64,000 nucleotides of DNA from an uncultured Eubacteriales bacterium. GTDB lineage: Bacteria > Bacillota > Clostridia > Christensenellales > Borkfalkiaceae. Made by a program: the position numbers and the translations under genes. How positions within the stretch are numbered: position 1 is the stretch's first letter; each line of letters begins with the position of its first letter. The notes beneath the pieces are model-generated. The model was not told where the DNA came from. It did not search any database and worked only from the letters and a program-made list of their open reading frames with translations. The stretch is taken from positions 154,765 to 218,764 of the forward strand of contig CACXGN010000020.1 in assembly GCA_902767225.1 (NCBI GenBank), in the 5' to 3' direction. Shown piece after piece: positions 8,372 to 16,595 of this stretch.

Positions 8372-9073
8372 ATGCAGTATTCAACTGAAGTTAAAGAGAT
8401 GACCTGCGTTTGCAAAGGGCCCCATCACGGTCCCGCACCTATTCCCGAAGAAGGCAAATGGGTTCAAGCGAAGGAAATCAAAGACATTTCCGGCTATACG
8501 CACGGCGTAGGCTGGTGTGCTCCGCAACAGGGCGCATGCAAGCTTTCGCTTAACGTTAAAAACGGAATAATCGAAGAGGCTCTTGTCGAGACCATCGGTT
8601 GTTCGGGTATGACTCACTCTGCGGCTATGGCGGCTGAAATTTTACCCGGCAAAACGATATTAGAAGCGCTCAACACCGACCTTGTTTGCGACGCGATAAA
8701 CACCGCAATGAGAGAACTTTTCTTACAGATAGTTTACGGTCGTTCGCAGTCTGCTTTCTCTGACGACGGTTTGGTTATCGGCGCCGGTATGGAAGACCTT
8801 GGCAAAGGCGCAAGATCTATGGTCGGCACTATGTATGGCACGAAGGCAAAAGGCGTAAGATATCTTGAAATGACCGAAGGTTACTGCACCAAAATGGCCC
8901 TTGACGAAGATAATCAGGTTATCGGATACGAATTTGTATCTCTCGGAAAAATGACCGATTTTATCAAGAAAGGTATGGAACCCAACGAAGCGTATGAAAA
9001 GTCCAAAGGCACTTACGGACGCTTTAAACCCGAAGACGGCGCGGTTAAATATATCGACCCGCGCAAAGAGTAA
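8372..9073 (+). CDS. IscU/NifU-like iron-sulfur scaffold family protein, GGGtGRT partner
   Basis: A 233-residue protein. Its central part resembles the IscU/NifU scaffold fold (GACKLSLNVKNGIIEEALVE followed by IGCSGMTHSAAMAAEIL). Cysteines lie at residues 12, 14, 49, 56, 77, 106 and 172. The cysteine placement differs from classical IscU, so cluster binding is plausible but unproven. The gene is followed after 13 bp by the GGGtGRT protein gene, an association I recognise from many anaerobes. A GGAGG site precedes the start. The pair appears to form a two-gene operon of unknown biochemical role. Confidence 0.82.
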   Translation: MQYSTEVKEMTCVCKGPHHGPAPIPEEGKWVQAKEIKDISGYTHGVGWCAPQQGACKLSLNVKNGIIEEALVETIGCSGMTHSAAMAAEILPGKTILEALNTDLVCDAINTAMRELFLQIVYGRSQSAFSDDGLVIGAGMEDLGKGARSMVGTMYGTKAKGVRYLEMTEGYCTKMALDEDNQVIGYEFVSLGKMTDFIKKGMEPNEAYEKSKGTYGRFKPEDGAVKYIDPRKE

Positions 9074-9086
9074 GGAGGGAATATAG

Positions 9087-10100
9087 ATGGCACAGTTTGA
9101 AGGTTACGAAAGACGCGAAGCAAAAATTCTTGCCGCGCTTAAAGAATACGGAATTTCATCCATAGACCAGTGTAAAGAAATTTGCGACGCTGCGGGTATC
9201 AATCCCTACGTTATCACGCAAGAAACCCAGCCTATCTGCTTTGAAAACGCAAAATGGGCATATACGGTTGGCGCGGCAATCGCCATAAAGGCTGCTGAAA
9301 AGAGCGGCGATAAAAGCGCTGCTACCGCTGCCGCTAACATCGGCGTAGGCTTGCAGGCGTTCTGTATCCCCGGTTCTGTTGCGGAAAACAGAAAGGTAGG
9401 CTTAGGGCACGGAAATCTCGGCAAAATGCTTTTGTCCGAAGAAACGGAGTGTTTCTGTTTCTTAGCTGGTCACGAATCTTTCGCCGCGGCGGAAGGTGCG
9501 ATCAAAATCGCTCTTAACGCAAACAAGGTAAGAGTTAAACCTTTAAGAGTTATATTGAACGGTTTAGGAAAAGACGCCGCTTTTATAATTTCGAGAATTA
9601 ACGGATTTACTTACGTAGAAACCGAATTCGATCCTTATACCGAAGAAGTTAAGGTTATTAAAGAAGTTCCTTATTCAAAAGGTCCGAGAGCAAACGTTAA
9701 GTGTTACGGCGCAGATAACGTTCCCGAAGGCGTTGCGATAATGAAACTTGAAAACGTAGGCGTATCTATCACCGGTAACTCCACCAATCCTACGAGATTC
9801 CAGCACCCCGTTGCAGGCACCTATAAAAAATGGTGCGTAGAAAACGGTGTTAAATACTTCTCGGTTGCATCCGGTGGTGGCACGGGCAGAACGCTCCACC
9901 CCGACAATATGGCGGCAGGTCCTTCTTCTTACGGCATGACCGATACGATGGGCAGAATGCACTCTGACGCACAGTTCGCAGGGTCTTCTTCCGTTCCCGC
10001 TCACGTTGAAATGATGGGGCTTATCGGAATGGGTAATAACCCGATGGTTGGCGCTACCGTTGCGGTTGCGGTTGCAGTTGCGGAAGCACTCAATAAATAA
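9087..10100 (+). CDS. GGGtGRT family protein
   Basis: A 337-residue member of the family named for its motif, here GGGTGRT at residues 263-269 followed by LHPDN. Other visible features are a glycine-rich N-terminal helix pair with an alanine-rich stretch, the segment GLGHGNLGKML, and NSTNPTRFQHPVAGTYKKW. The fold and reaction are not known to me. It sits directly downstream of an IscU-like gene and is preceded by AAGGAGG, so it is translated as the second gene of that operon. A perfect-palindrome terminator follows. Confidence 0.9.
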   Translation: MAQFEGYERREAKILAALKEYGISSIDQCKEICDAAGINPYVITQETQPICFENAKWAYTVGAAIAIKAAEKSGDKSAATAAANIGVGLQAFCIPGSVAENRKVGLGHGNLGKMLLSEETECFCFLAGHESFAAAEGAIKIALNANKVRVKPLRVILNGLGKDAAFIISRINGFTYVETEFDPYTEEVKVIKEVPYSKGPRANVKCYGADNVPEGVAIMKLENVGVSITGNSTNPTRFQHPVAGTYKKWCVENGVKYFSVASGGGTGRTLHPDNMAAGPSSYGMTDTMGRMHSDAQFAGSSSVPAHVEMMGLIGMGNNPMVGATVAVAVAVAEALNK

Positions 10101-10110
10101 GTTAATTAAT

Positions 10111-10142
10111 AAAAAAAGTTCGGCGATCGCCGAACTTTTTTT
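10111..10142. terminator. Intrinsic terminator, perfect palindrome
   Basis: A7-GTTCGGCGATCGCCGAAC-T7 is fully self-complementary and follows the GGGtGRT gene. Confidence 0.9.
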
Positions 10143-10189
10143 ATGCCAAAACATTAAATATATTATATATTCTATAATAATACGTTTAG

Positions 10190-10227
10190 CAATAAAAAAT
10201 CAGCCGCCATATTTGGCGGCTGATTTA
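10190..10227 (-). terminator. Intrinsic terminator of the McrB/DUF2357 operon
   Basis: Stem AAATCAGCCGCC / GGCGGCTGATTT. On the minus strand it is followed by a T-rich tract. Confidence 0.82.
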
Positions 10228-10243
10228 AGTTTAACTTGTTTTA

Positions 10244-12748
10244 TTAAAATTTGCTCTTGCCGTATTTTGCAAGTCCCATTTGAATAAGTTTTTTGTCCGA
10301 ATAGGTGGGGATAGTGAAGTCTTCCGCTTCGTATTCGGGGCGCTTTCTATCGTCTTTTAGAACTACGTCGATAAGTTCGATCGCACGTTTAACTCCGCGG
10401 TCAGACTTAATCTTGACCATAGACGGGGTATATTCGAACTTTTTAATATCTCTCATATTTTTAACGTGATATTTCTTGTCGTCGATATACTGATCGGGAT
10501 CTAACGCAAGGAAGAGAACGAGAGTTTTTCCGCGAAGCATAATCTTCGCAACGTAGTCTTTTCCGAGATTGAACGAATCGGTGCTCCAACTTATTCTTGA
10601 ATGAACGCGTTTATAGGAGAGCAAGTAGTTTTTAACTTCGTTATAGAAACGTTTATTTTCGTCGGAAGTCTGAGAAAGTTTTGCCTTAAAGGATTTTCTG
10701 ATCCTTATAATGTCTTTCTGATTTTCGCCCTCAATAACTTCGGTGTCAAATTCTTCGTCTGCCGCCTTATTTTCGGTAGCCGCGATTTCCGGCATAACTC
10801 CGGGTGCGCCGTTAGAATATTTGGCAAGCCCGAGTCCTACTAATTCATCGTCCGTATAGGTGGGTATAGAGAAGTCTTCCGCTTCGTATTCGGGACGTTT
10901 TCTGACGTCTTTTAAGAGTTCGTCGATAAGTTCGATTGCACGTTTAACTCCGCGGTCGGATTTAACTTTGACCATAGCGGGGGTGTATTCAAACTTTTTA
11001 ACGTCGCCAACGTTTTTAACGAAGTATTTTTTATCGTCTATATAGTTGTTGGGATCGAGCGCAAGATAAAGCGCAAGCGTTCTGCCTCTGAAACCGATCT
11101 TTGCAACGTATTCTTTGCCGAGATTGAAAGAGTCTACGCTCCAACTTACTCTGCCGTGAACACGCTTAAACGAAAGAAGATAATTTCTGAGTTCGTTATA
11201 GTAACCTTTAACTTCGTCGGTGGACTGTGAAAGTTTACCCTTGAAGGATTTTCTGATTCTTACAACGTCTTCCGCCTGATCTTCGGTAGTGACTGCGTCA
11301 GCCTCTCCGATGCTGATAACTTCCGCCGTTTCAGCGCTGTCTTTAACGGGTAAGCGTTTCATCCACATAAAGTCGTCTTTGCCGAGACTGAATATGTGAT
11401 AAAGCGATTTACATGTAACGCAGGTAAAGTCGTCTTCGTCGGGTGCAACAAGGTTGGAGCCGCATATGGGGCAAACTCTCGTATGGATAAATTCCGAACC
11501 TTCCAAAACCAAGGTGAAAAGTTTAACGAGCTTTCTCATGTTTTCAGTCGCTTCGTAAGTATTTGCGACGATGGGGAAGAGATTATCCGCAGTAACGGTA
11601 TCGCAGTCGGTAACCACGAATTCGTTTACGTATCTGTTCTTTATTGCCTCCGCCTTTCTGTCTTTTGCAACCTTATTTACGTCTTCGCCGTTAAGTTCGC
11701 TTTCAAATGCCGAAGAATATAAGAATTTAGCGGTGTGTCCGTCCGGAATAACCGTAACCGCGATTTCGGTTTTGCCGTCTTCCAAGGTGGTTAATTCCAC
11801 TTGCAAGGGTTCTTTTTCAAAGGAAACGTCGCGTAGTTTTAAGGTTATAGAGCTGGAAGCGATAACCTTTGCGTCTTTTGACGGAACAAACCCTTCGTCT
11901 ACAAGCGCTTTTAATAGGTTTATCAAAACGAAGTTTTCATAAGCCTTTTTATCGGTGATTATCTGCGCGTTGCCGTTAAGATATCTTAAATAGAACATAT
12001 AACAATAGTTATAGTCCATATCGCCTAAAAGGATATTGGTGGGCTGCAACGTTTCAACGTTGAATGATTCCGCCTTTTTGCACTCGATATAATATTCGGA
12101 TTCTTTTATAGCCGCAAGTTTCTTTTTGGAGTTTATAAGAAGACCTATTGTTCTTACTATCGGGGAAGAGTTGGATAAAATAACGTTATTCCCTTCCGCT
12201 GCTGCAAGAAGATAATCCCTTGAAGGATATGCGATAAGATTTCCGTTTTCGTCAACCATTTTGTTAAGGGTGGGAAGAACGAGTTTTAACGCGTTTATCT
12301 TTCTTACTATAATATCGAATACCGTGTCAATAAGGTAGGTAATAAAACGATTTTCGTAAGTAGCGAAGTTATCTTCGTTTACGAACGTGTGAAGGTATTC
12401 GGGCTGTAATTCACCGTCATTTACTTTCCAAATCTTAGCGTCCTTATAGTTTTCGCGAGTGGTTTCGTTATCCGATTTAGACGCCACCGAAACGTTTTGA
12501 ACTATATTTTCTTTTTTAAGGAAGATATGCGGTTTTTTAACGATGTTTTTGATATGAATAACAAGCGAAGCAATGTTGTCTGCAAAAACGTAATCGTTGG
12601 TTACGATCTTTTTGTTCTTTTCGTCTACCGTATAACCGAATTTACCTTCGGAAAAGTATTCCAAAATAAGTGAAAGGGGAATTTCATGACGGCAGTTAGC
12701 GAGTTTTTGTGAAAACGCTTTTAATATGTTTCTACTTTCGTTACTCAT
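10244..12748 (-). CDS. DUF2357-like (McrC-type partner) protein with zinc ribbon and tandem C-terminal domain
   Basis: An 834-residue soluble protein. The N-terminal half resembles DUF2357/McrC-like partners of McrB ATPases; YENRFITYLID (near residue 131) and the YCYMFYLRYLNGN region are my main reasons. A four-cysteine zinc ribbon follows at residues 426-446 (CPIC and CVTC). After it, a domain of about 150 residues occurs twice, at about 496-644 and 681-829, offset by 185 residues and highly similar (RIRKSF, LSQ, NYLLS, LALDP, YIDDKKY, SDRGVKRAIELID). No PD-(D/E)XK nuclease is obvious. It starts 3 bp after the stop of the upstream ATPase gene, so the two are one operon and probably one complex. 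I recall similar C-terminal domains in other Clostridia proteins but cannot name them. Confidence 0.72.
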   Translation of the reverse strand: MSNESRNILKAFSQKLANCRHEIPLSLILEYFSEGKFGYTVDEKNKKIVTNDYVFADNIASLVIHIKNIVKKPHIFLKKENIVQNVSVASKSDNETTRENYKDAKIWKVNDGELQPEYLHTFVNEDNFATYENRFITYLIDTVFDIIVRKINALKLVLPTLNKMVDENGNLIAYPSRDYLLAAAEGNNVILSNSSPIVRTIGLLINSKKKLAAIKESEYYIECKKAESFNVETLQPTNILLGDMDYNYCYMFYLRYLNGNAQIITDKKAYENFVLINLLKALVDEGFVPSKDAKVIASSSITLKLRDVSFEKEPLQVELTTLEDGKTEIAVTVIPDGHTAKFLYSSAFESELNGEDVNKVAKDRKAEAIKNRYVNEFVVTDCDTVTADNLFPIVANTYEATENMRKLVKLFTLVLEGSEFIHTRVCPICGSNLVAPDEDDFTCVTCKSLYHIFSLGKDDFMWMKRLPVKDSAETAEVISIGEADAVTTEDQAEDVVRIRKSFKGKLSQSTDEVKGYYNELRNYLLSFKRVHGRVSWSVDSFNLGKEYVAKIGFRGRTLALYLALDPNNYIDDKKYFVKNVGDVKKFEYTPAMVKVKSDRGVKRAIELIDELLKDVRKRPEYEAEDFSIPTYTDDELVGLGLAKYSNGAPGVMPEIAATENKAADEEFDTEVIEGENQKDIIRIRKSFKAKLSQTSDENKRFYNEVKNYLLSYKRVHSRISWSTDSFNLGKDYVAKIMLRGKTLVLFLALDPDQYIDDKKYHVKNMRDIKKFEYTPSMVKIKSDRGVKRAIELIDVVLKDDRKRPEYEAEDFTIPTYSDKKLIQMGLAKYGKSKF

Positions 12749-12751
12749 AAA

Positions 12752-14569
12752 TTAAACCAACCTTTTGATATTTTTTTCGATAAGGTGTTCGGTTTCGGTG
12801 AATACGCCTTTACCGTAAACGGAGCTCAATAACTTTTGAAGAGCCAACAAGTTATCTTTAACGTAGTCTTCGTATAATCCGCTCATCTTTCTGAAAATCT
12901 TTCTTGCGAACATATAGTCTAAAGCTTCTTCTTTTGTTCCGCCAAGCGCTACGTAAACGGGAACGAAGTTTTCTATCTGAACCATAATTCTGTTACCGAA
13001 GTTAATGTCGAAAGCATCTTTAACAAAGTCGCAAATTCTTATGAACTTAGACATATCGTCCGCGTTAAGGCGGTTATCTTCGTCAGCCTGAGCGTCCGCG
13101 AATAAGTTAAGCAACGCGTCGGCAGAGATGTTTATCGGGTCTGACGCATAGTCGCTTTCGATGGGGGAGATCTTTTCCTTAAAGTCAAGGATTATAGCCC
13201 TGTCGTAAACCTTATCGGTAATGGTAAAGGTCGAGTCGTCGGTGTTTGCCGTGCCGATAAACCAAGTGTTCGTGGGAACGGTAAGGTAGCCGTCGGTAAG
13301 TTTTGCGGGAAGATACTGTTCGGTCTGCGGTTCGATGACCTTAACTTTCCAGTCTTCGGGCGGATATTCTAATATAGATAAGAAGTCCGCAAAATAATAT
13401 TCGATACGCGAAATATTCATTTCGTCTAAAACGCAAAGGTTAACCGTGTCGTTATAAGACGCCGCATAAACGTTTTTAAGGAAGTCGGTCGTTTTGAACG
13501 TTTTTGTAAATTCGCTGTAAAATCCGAGTAAGTCGGTTTTATCTCTCCAAGTTGCCTGAACGGGAGCGAAGAACGCCTTATGGTTGATAAATTCCGCAAA
13601 CATTCTTGGGAGCATAGATTTACCGGTTCCGCTTAAACCTTCTAAAATTATAAGTCTTGAAGAAGCAAGCCCCGCGATAAACGAACGGAGAACGGGAAGT
13701 TCATAGTAGATCTGATGTTTGTTGATCGCAAACGACTGGAACTGTAAAATAAAGTCTTCAAGCGTGATGGGGGTAGACTCTGTGGGAACTACTCCGTCCG
13801 CATGTTCTTTATCGATAGCGGTAAGTGCAGGGAAAATATCGTAATTCGGGTCGTTTTGACGGAAAGATCTGTTTTCCGTAAGCGCACTTATAAGTTCATC
13901 GGTTTTGCTCATTCTTCTTCCGGTGAAGTCTCTCGCCGCGTTCGTGAAGTATCTGATAATACCGACTATCGTTGCGATAATAATTTCGGATACCAAGAAC
14001 AGTAAGAAGAGCGCTATAAACATTCCCGCGAAGAATCCGATAAGGATTAGTAGCGAATACAGCAGGTTAAGGAATATATCCGCTGTGTTCGGGTCAAACC
14101 TATCGAACCCGCCGAGCATTACGTAAAGGACTATAAATACGCCGGATATGACTAATAAGATTGCATAGAAAATAAATGCGTAAAGTTTTCTTGCGCCCTT
14201 TTCGGTTTTGAATTCCTGTCCGTGTTTCGCAACCATACGGTTAACGAACTTTTTGGCAAACATACCGCCGATAACCACGACGCCGACAACAATAAACAGG
14301 AAAACGAATAATAGCCAAGAGTTAATACCGACGTTGAAGCTCTTAATGCTGAAATAGCGCATAACGTCTTTAATAAAGTTGCTTCCGAATTGCGGGAAGA
14401 ACTTTTCAATAATTTCGTTATACTGGTCGAGCATCAGCATGAAAAGGACTGAAGACGCAAATAAAATAATTATTATAGCGTTTCTTAGAGAGTTCGACGT
14501 GGCAATCGTTTTGACAACCTTATATGCAAAAGATTGCTTAAACCAAGATTTTTTCTTTTCTTCTTCCAT
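12752..14569 (-). CDS. Membrane-anchored McrB-type AAA+ ATPase
   Basis: A 605-residue protein. The first 205 residues hold at least four membrane helices (about 31-48, 85-103, 130-152 and 166-205, the last possibly double). A cytoplasmic linker and an AAA+ domain follow: Walker A GLSGTGKS (311-318), Walker B CVLDEMN (379-385), then MNISR in the place of the McrB signature, and a sensor-1 segment WFIGTANTDDS (436-446). This combination fits McrB/MoxR-like ATPases. The nucleotide (GTP or ATP) cannot be read from sequence. AAGGAG precedes the start. It is the first gene of a two-gene operon with a DUF2357-like partner. Confidence 0.82.
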   Translation of the reverse strand: MEEEKKKSWFKQSFAYKVVKTIATSNSLRNAIIIILFASSVLFMLMLDQYNEIIEKFFPQFGSNFIKDVMRYFSIKSFNVGINSWLLFVFLFIVVGVVVIGGMFAKKFVNRMVAKHGQEFKTEKGARKLYAFIFYAILLVISGVFIVLYVMLGGFDRFDPNTADIFLNLLYSLLILIGFFAGMFIALFLLFLVSEIIIATIVGIIRYFTNAARDFTGRRMSKTDELISALTENRSFRQNDPNYDIFPALTAIDKEHADGVVPTESTPITLEDFILQFQSFAINKHQIYYELPVLRSFIAGLASSRLIILEGLSGTGKSMLPRMFAEFINHKAFFAPVQATWRDKTDLLGFYSEFTKTFKTTDFLKNVYAASYNDTVNLCVLDEMNISRIEYYFADFLSILEYPPEDWKVKVIEPQTEQYLPAKLTDGYLTVPTNTWFIGTANTDDSTFTITDKVYDRAIILDFKEKISPIESDYASDPINISADALLNLFADAQADEDNRLNADDMSKFIRICDFVKDAFDINFGNRIMVQIENFVPVYVALGGTKEEALDYMFARKIFRKMSGLYEDYVKDNLLALQKLLSSVYGKGVFTETEHLIEKNIKRLV

Positions 14570-14648
14570 TAGAGAATCTCCTTACACTTTCTCGATTTGT
14601 AACTAAATATAATATTTATTATATTAAGAACAAACTAATTTAATATAT

Positions 14649-14676
14649 ATTTTATCATAAAATAATAAATAGTCAA
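14649..14676 (-). promoter_or_regulatory. Promoter of the McrB/DUF2357 operon
   Basis: On the minus strand TTGACT (14671-14676) and TAAAAT (14649-14654) are 16 bp apart. A 5' leader of about 75 nt precedes the ATPase start. The rest of the 327-bp gap to cysK holds only AT-rich DNA and the divergent cysK promoter. Confidence 0.65.
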
Positions 14677-14809
14677 CAAAAAAACAAATATTTTTCGCTA
14701 AAATGTGTTTAAGTTGCCGTAAAAACCCAAAAAAAGCGAATTATATTCCAAAGATTTCCAATCTAACTTAAAATTTCCTTAAAAAATAAAAAAATTCCGT
14801 TATAAAAGC

Positions 14810-14838
14810 TTGACAGCAAAAATATATTATGATATATT
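14810..14838 (+). promoter_or_regulatory. Promoter of cysK
   Basis: TTGACA (14810-14815) and TATATT (14833-14838) are separated by 17 bp, followed by about 58 nt of leader. Confidence 0.78.
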
Positions 14839-14839
14839 C

Positions 14840-14876
14840 TAGTTAACTTAGTATTCTAGTAGGAATTAAGGGAATT
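14840..14876. promoter_or_regulatory. Possible Rrf2-regulator site downstream of the cysK promoter
   Basis: The initially transcribed region holds AGTTAACT and then TTCTAGTAGGAATTAA, a partly symmetric AT-rich element. A related TAGGAAAA (about 15927) follows the promoter at 15884, and TAGGATTT (about 16469) lies by the regulator's own promoter. The shared core is short, so this is only a candidate operator. Confidence 0.3.
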
Positions 14877-14896
14877 AAATTAAAAGGAGAAAAAAT

Positions 14897-15829
14897 ATGT
14901 CTAAAATTTACGGTTCGATAAGCGACCTTATCGGAAAAACTCCATTAGTGGAACTTAAAAATATCGAGGCGGAATTTGACCTTGGTGCAAAAATCTATGC
15001 AAAGGTCGAATATTTTAATCCCGCTGGTTCTGTTAAAGACAGAATTGCGAAAGCCATGATAGAAGACGCCGAAAACAGCGGTAAACTTAAAAAAGGCGCG
15101 GTAATAATCGAGCCTACTTCGGGAAATACGGGCATAGGGCTTGCGTCCGTCGCGGCGGCGAAAGGATATAGAATAATTATCGTAATGCCCGAAACAATGT
15201 CGGTAGAAAGAAGGCAACTTATGAAGGCTTACGGCGCCGAACTCGTTTTAACCGAAGGCGCAAAGGGTATGAAAGGGGCGATTGCAAAGGCTGATGAACT
15301 TGCAAAAGAAATTCCCGATTCGTTTATCCCCGGTCAGTTCGTTAATCCCGCAAATCCGAAGATCCATTTTGAAACCACCGGACCTGAAATTTATGAAGAT
15401 ACCGACGGAAAAGTAGATATCTTCGTCGCGGGCGTAGGAACAGGCGGAACTTTAACGGGTGTTGGGAAATACTTAAAATCCAAAAAGCCTTCCGTTAAAG
15501 TAGTTGCGGTAGAACCCGAAACATCCGCGGTTTTATCCACGGGCGTTGCGGGTAGCCACAAAATTCAGGGTATAGGCGCAGGCTTTATCCCCGAAGTTTT
15601 GGATACGAAAGTATACGACGATATTATTCCCGTTTCTAATGAAGACGCTTTTAAGTTCGGCAAAATTGTTGGAAGAAAAGAAGGGTTTTTGGTAGGTATA
15701 TCCGCAGGTGCGGCGCTTTCCGCGGCGGTAACGATTGCAAAAAAACCTGAAAATAAAGGTAAGAACATAGTTGTTATCTTCCCAGACACGGGGGATAGAT
15801 ATTTATCTACTCCGCTGTTTGCAGATTAA
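14897..15829 (+). CDS. cysK: Cysteine synthase (O-acetylserine sulfhydrylase)
   Basis: A PLP enzyme that makes cysteine from O-acetylserine and sulfide. The 310-residue length is standard. NPAGSVKDR carries the PLP lysine (K47), PTSGNTG (73-79) is the substrate-binding loop, and [15 protein letters not shown] is the phosphate-binding loop. [16 protein letters not shown] is the conserved C-terminal helix. AAAAGGAG precedes the ATG. It is transcribed alone from its own promoter, but an Rrf2 regulator and metY lie just downstream, forming a sulfur-metabolism cluster. Confidence 0.96.
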   Translation: MSKIYGSISDLIGKTPLVELKNIEAEFDLGAKIYAKVEYFNPAGSVKDRIAKAMIEDAENSGKLKKGAVIIEPTSGNTGIGLASVAAAKGYRIIIVMPETMSVERRQLMKAYGAELVLTEGAKGMKGAIAKADELAKEIPDSFIPGQFVNPANPKIHFETTGPEIYEDTDGKVDIFVAGVGTGGTLTGVGKYLKSKKPSVKVVAVEPETSAVLSTGVAGSHKIQGIGAGFIPEVLDTKVYDDIIPVSNEDAFKFGKIVGRKEGFLVGISAGAALSAAVTIAKKPENKGKNIVVIFPDTGDRYLSTPLFAD

Positions 15830-15835
15830 AAGTTA

Positions 15836-15863
15836 AAATCCCGAAGATTTTTCGGGATTTTTT
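15836..15863 (+). terminator. Intrinsic terminator after cysK
   Basis: Stem AAATCCCGAA / TTCGGGATTT with a T6 run. Confidence 0.88.
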
Positions 15864-15883
15864 ATTTTTAGATGTATTTTTAA

Positions 15884-15912
15884 TTGACACGATAGTGCTT
15901 TGCTGGTATAAT
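15884..15912 (+). promoter_or_regulatory. Consensus promoter reading antisense into the Rrf2 gene
   Basis: TTGACA (15884-15889), 17 bp, TATAAT (15907-15912): a full sigma-A consensus. No plus-strand gene starts for about 600 bp; the first feature downstream is the minus-strand Rrf2 gene, then the leader ORF and metY. CCTAT...ATAGG symmetry immediately after the -10 box could be an operator. Confidence 0.75.
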
Positions 15913-15942
15913 ACCTATTAAACAGATAGGAAAAGTAAATAA

Positions 15943-15978
15943 TATAAAATAAAAGAACGCGCAGATTAATGCGCGTTC
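15943..15978 (-). terminator. Terminator of the Rrf2 gene (minus strand only)
   Basis: Hairpin GAACGCGC / GCGCGTTC (15955-15962 with 15971-15978). On the minus strand it is followed by TTTTATTTTAT; on the plus strand no T-run follows, so it should not stop plus-strand transcription from 15884. Confidence 0.72.
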
Positions 15979-15984
15979 GGAAAA

Positions 15985-16422
15985 TCAGATTATATAGTCG
16001 TTACCGTTATTTTTCTTTTTGCTATCTAAAATGTCCTGCAAAGTTATTCCGTCAAGATACTCGTTGATAACTTTGTTAAGACCTTCCCAAACGGAAATAG
16101 TCAGGCACTCCGACCGTCTCGGGCAGGGAATAGCGTTTTCTTCCAAGCAACTAACCGGCGCAAGCGAACCTTCGGTTATTCTTAGAATATCGCTCACCGT
16201 GAATTTAGACGGGGAATCGGCAAGCATATATCCGCCTTGCGCGCCGCGGTTTGCTAAAAGCACGTTAGACTTATTAAAAAGCGGGATAATCTGTTCCAAA
16301 TATTTTTTTGAAATATTCTGGCGCTCGGCAATATCTTTAAGGGAGATAAACCCTTCGCTTTTATGTTCGGCAAGGTCGACAAGCATACGCAAAGCGTATC
16401 TTCCTTTGGTTGAAATCTTCAT
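15985..16422 (-). CDS. Rrf2-family transcriptional regulator with three cysteines
   Basis: A 145-residue winged-helix regulator. KISTKGRYALRMLVDLA is the Rrf2 N-terminus, and the HTH covers about residues 26-64 (LKDIAERQNISKKYLEQI, GGY). Cysteines at 92, 100 and 106 (C-x7-C-x5-C) match the position of the iron-sulfur ligands of IscR-like members. CymR-type cysteine regulators lack such a cluster, yet the gene sits between cysK and metY, so the target set looks like sulfur metabolism. AGGAG precedes the start. Sensing of Fe-S status is inferred. Confidence 0.88.
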   Translation of the reverse strand: MKISTKGRYALRMLVDLAEHKSEGFISLKDIAERQNISKKYLEQIIPLFNKSNVLLANRGAQGGYMLADSPSKFTVSDILRITEGSLAPVSCLEENAIPCPRRSECLTISVWEGLNKVINEYLDGITLQDILDSKKKNNGNDYII

Positions 16423-16449
16423 AAAATTCTCCTCCGAATTTATAGCTCT

Positions 16450-16478
16450 ATAATAACATATATTTTGTAGGATTTCAA
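16450..16478 (-). promoter_or_regulatory. Promoter of the Rrf2 regulator gene
   Basis: On the minus strand TTGAAA (16473-16478) and TATTAT (16450-16455) are 17 bp apart. TAGGAT lies in the spacer and may be an autoregulatory site. Confidence 0.6.
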
Positions 16479-16514
16479 CTTAACTTAAAAAAATTATTAA
16501 AAAGGGGCATAAAT

Positions 16515-16595
16515 ATGAAACTTAAAATGATAACGCTTATTAGAAATAATTTCAGGTTTGGTCGAATGTGTTCTTCGGCATTTTGCCTTTATTAA
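16515..16595 (+). CDS. Candidate cysteine-containing leader peptide upstream of metY
   Basis: A 26-codon ORF with an AAGGGG-type ribosome site 8-9 bp before its ATG. The product is basic in the middle (RNNFRFGRM) and ends with CSSAFCLY, placing two cysteines just before the stop. It lies 50 bp upstream of metY with nothing between. Short ORFs ending in Cys-rich tails precede sulfur genes in some other bacteria and act as attenuating leader peptides; that role here is inference. No clear terminator hairpin is seen after it. Confidence 0.5.
   Translation: MKLKMITLIRNNFRFGRMCSSAFCLY

Noticed and set aside
9675..10154. 159-codon ORF on the minus strand
   Set aside because: It is antisense to the GGGtGRT gene and runs across its terminator; no motif is recognised.
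16019..16453. 144-codon plus-strand ORF
   Set aside because: It is antisense to the Rrf2 regulator, which has clear family motifs. The plus-strand RNA from 15884 may cover it, but the ORF itself has no support.
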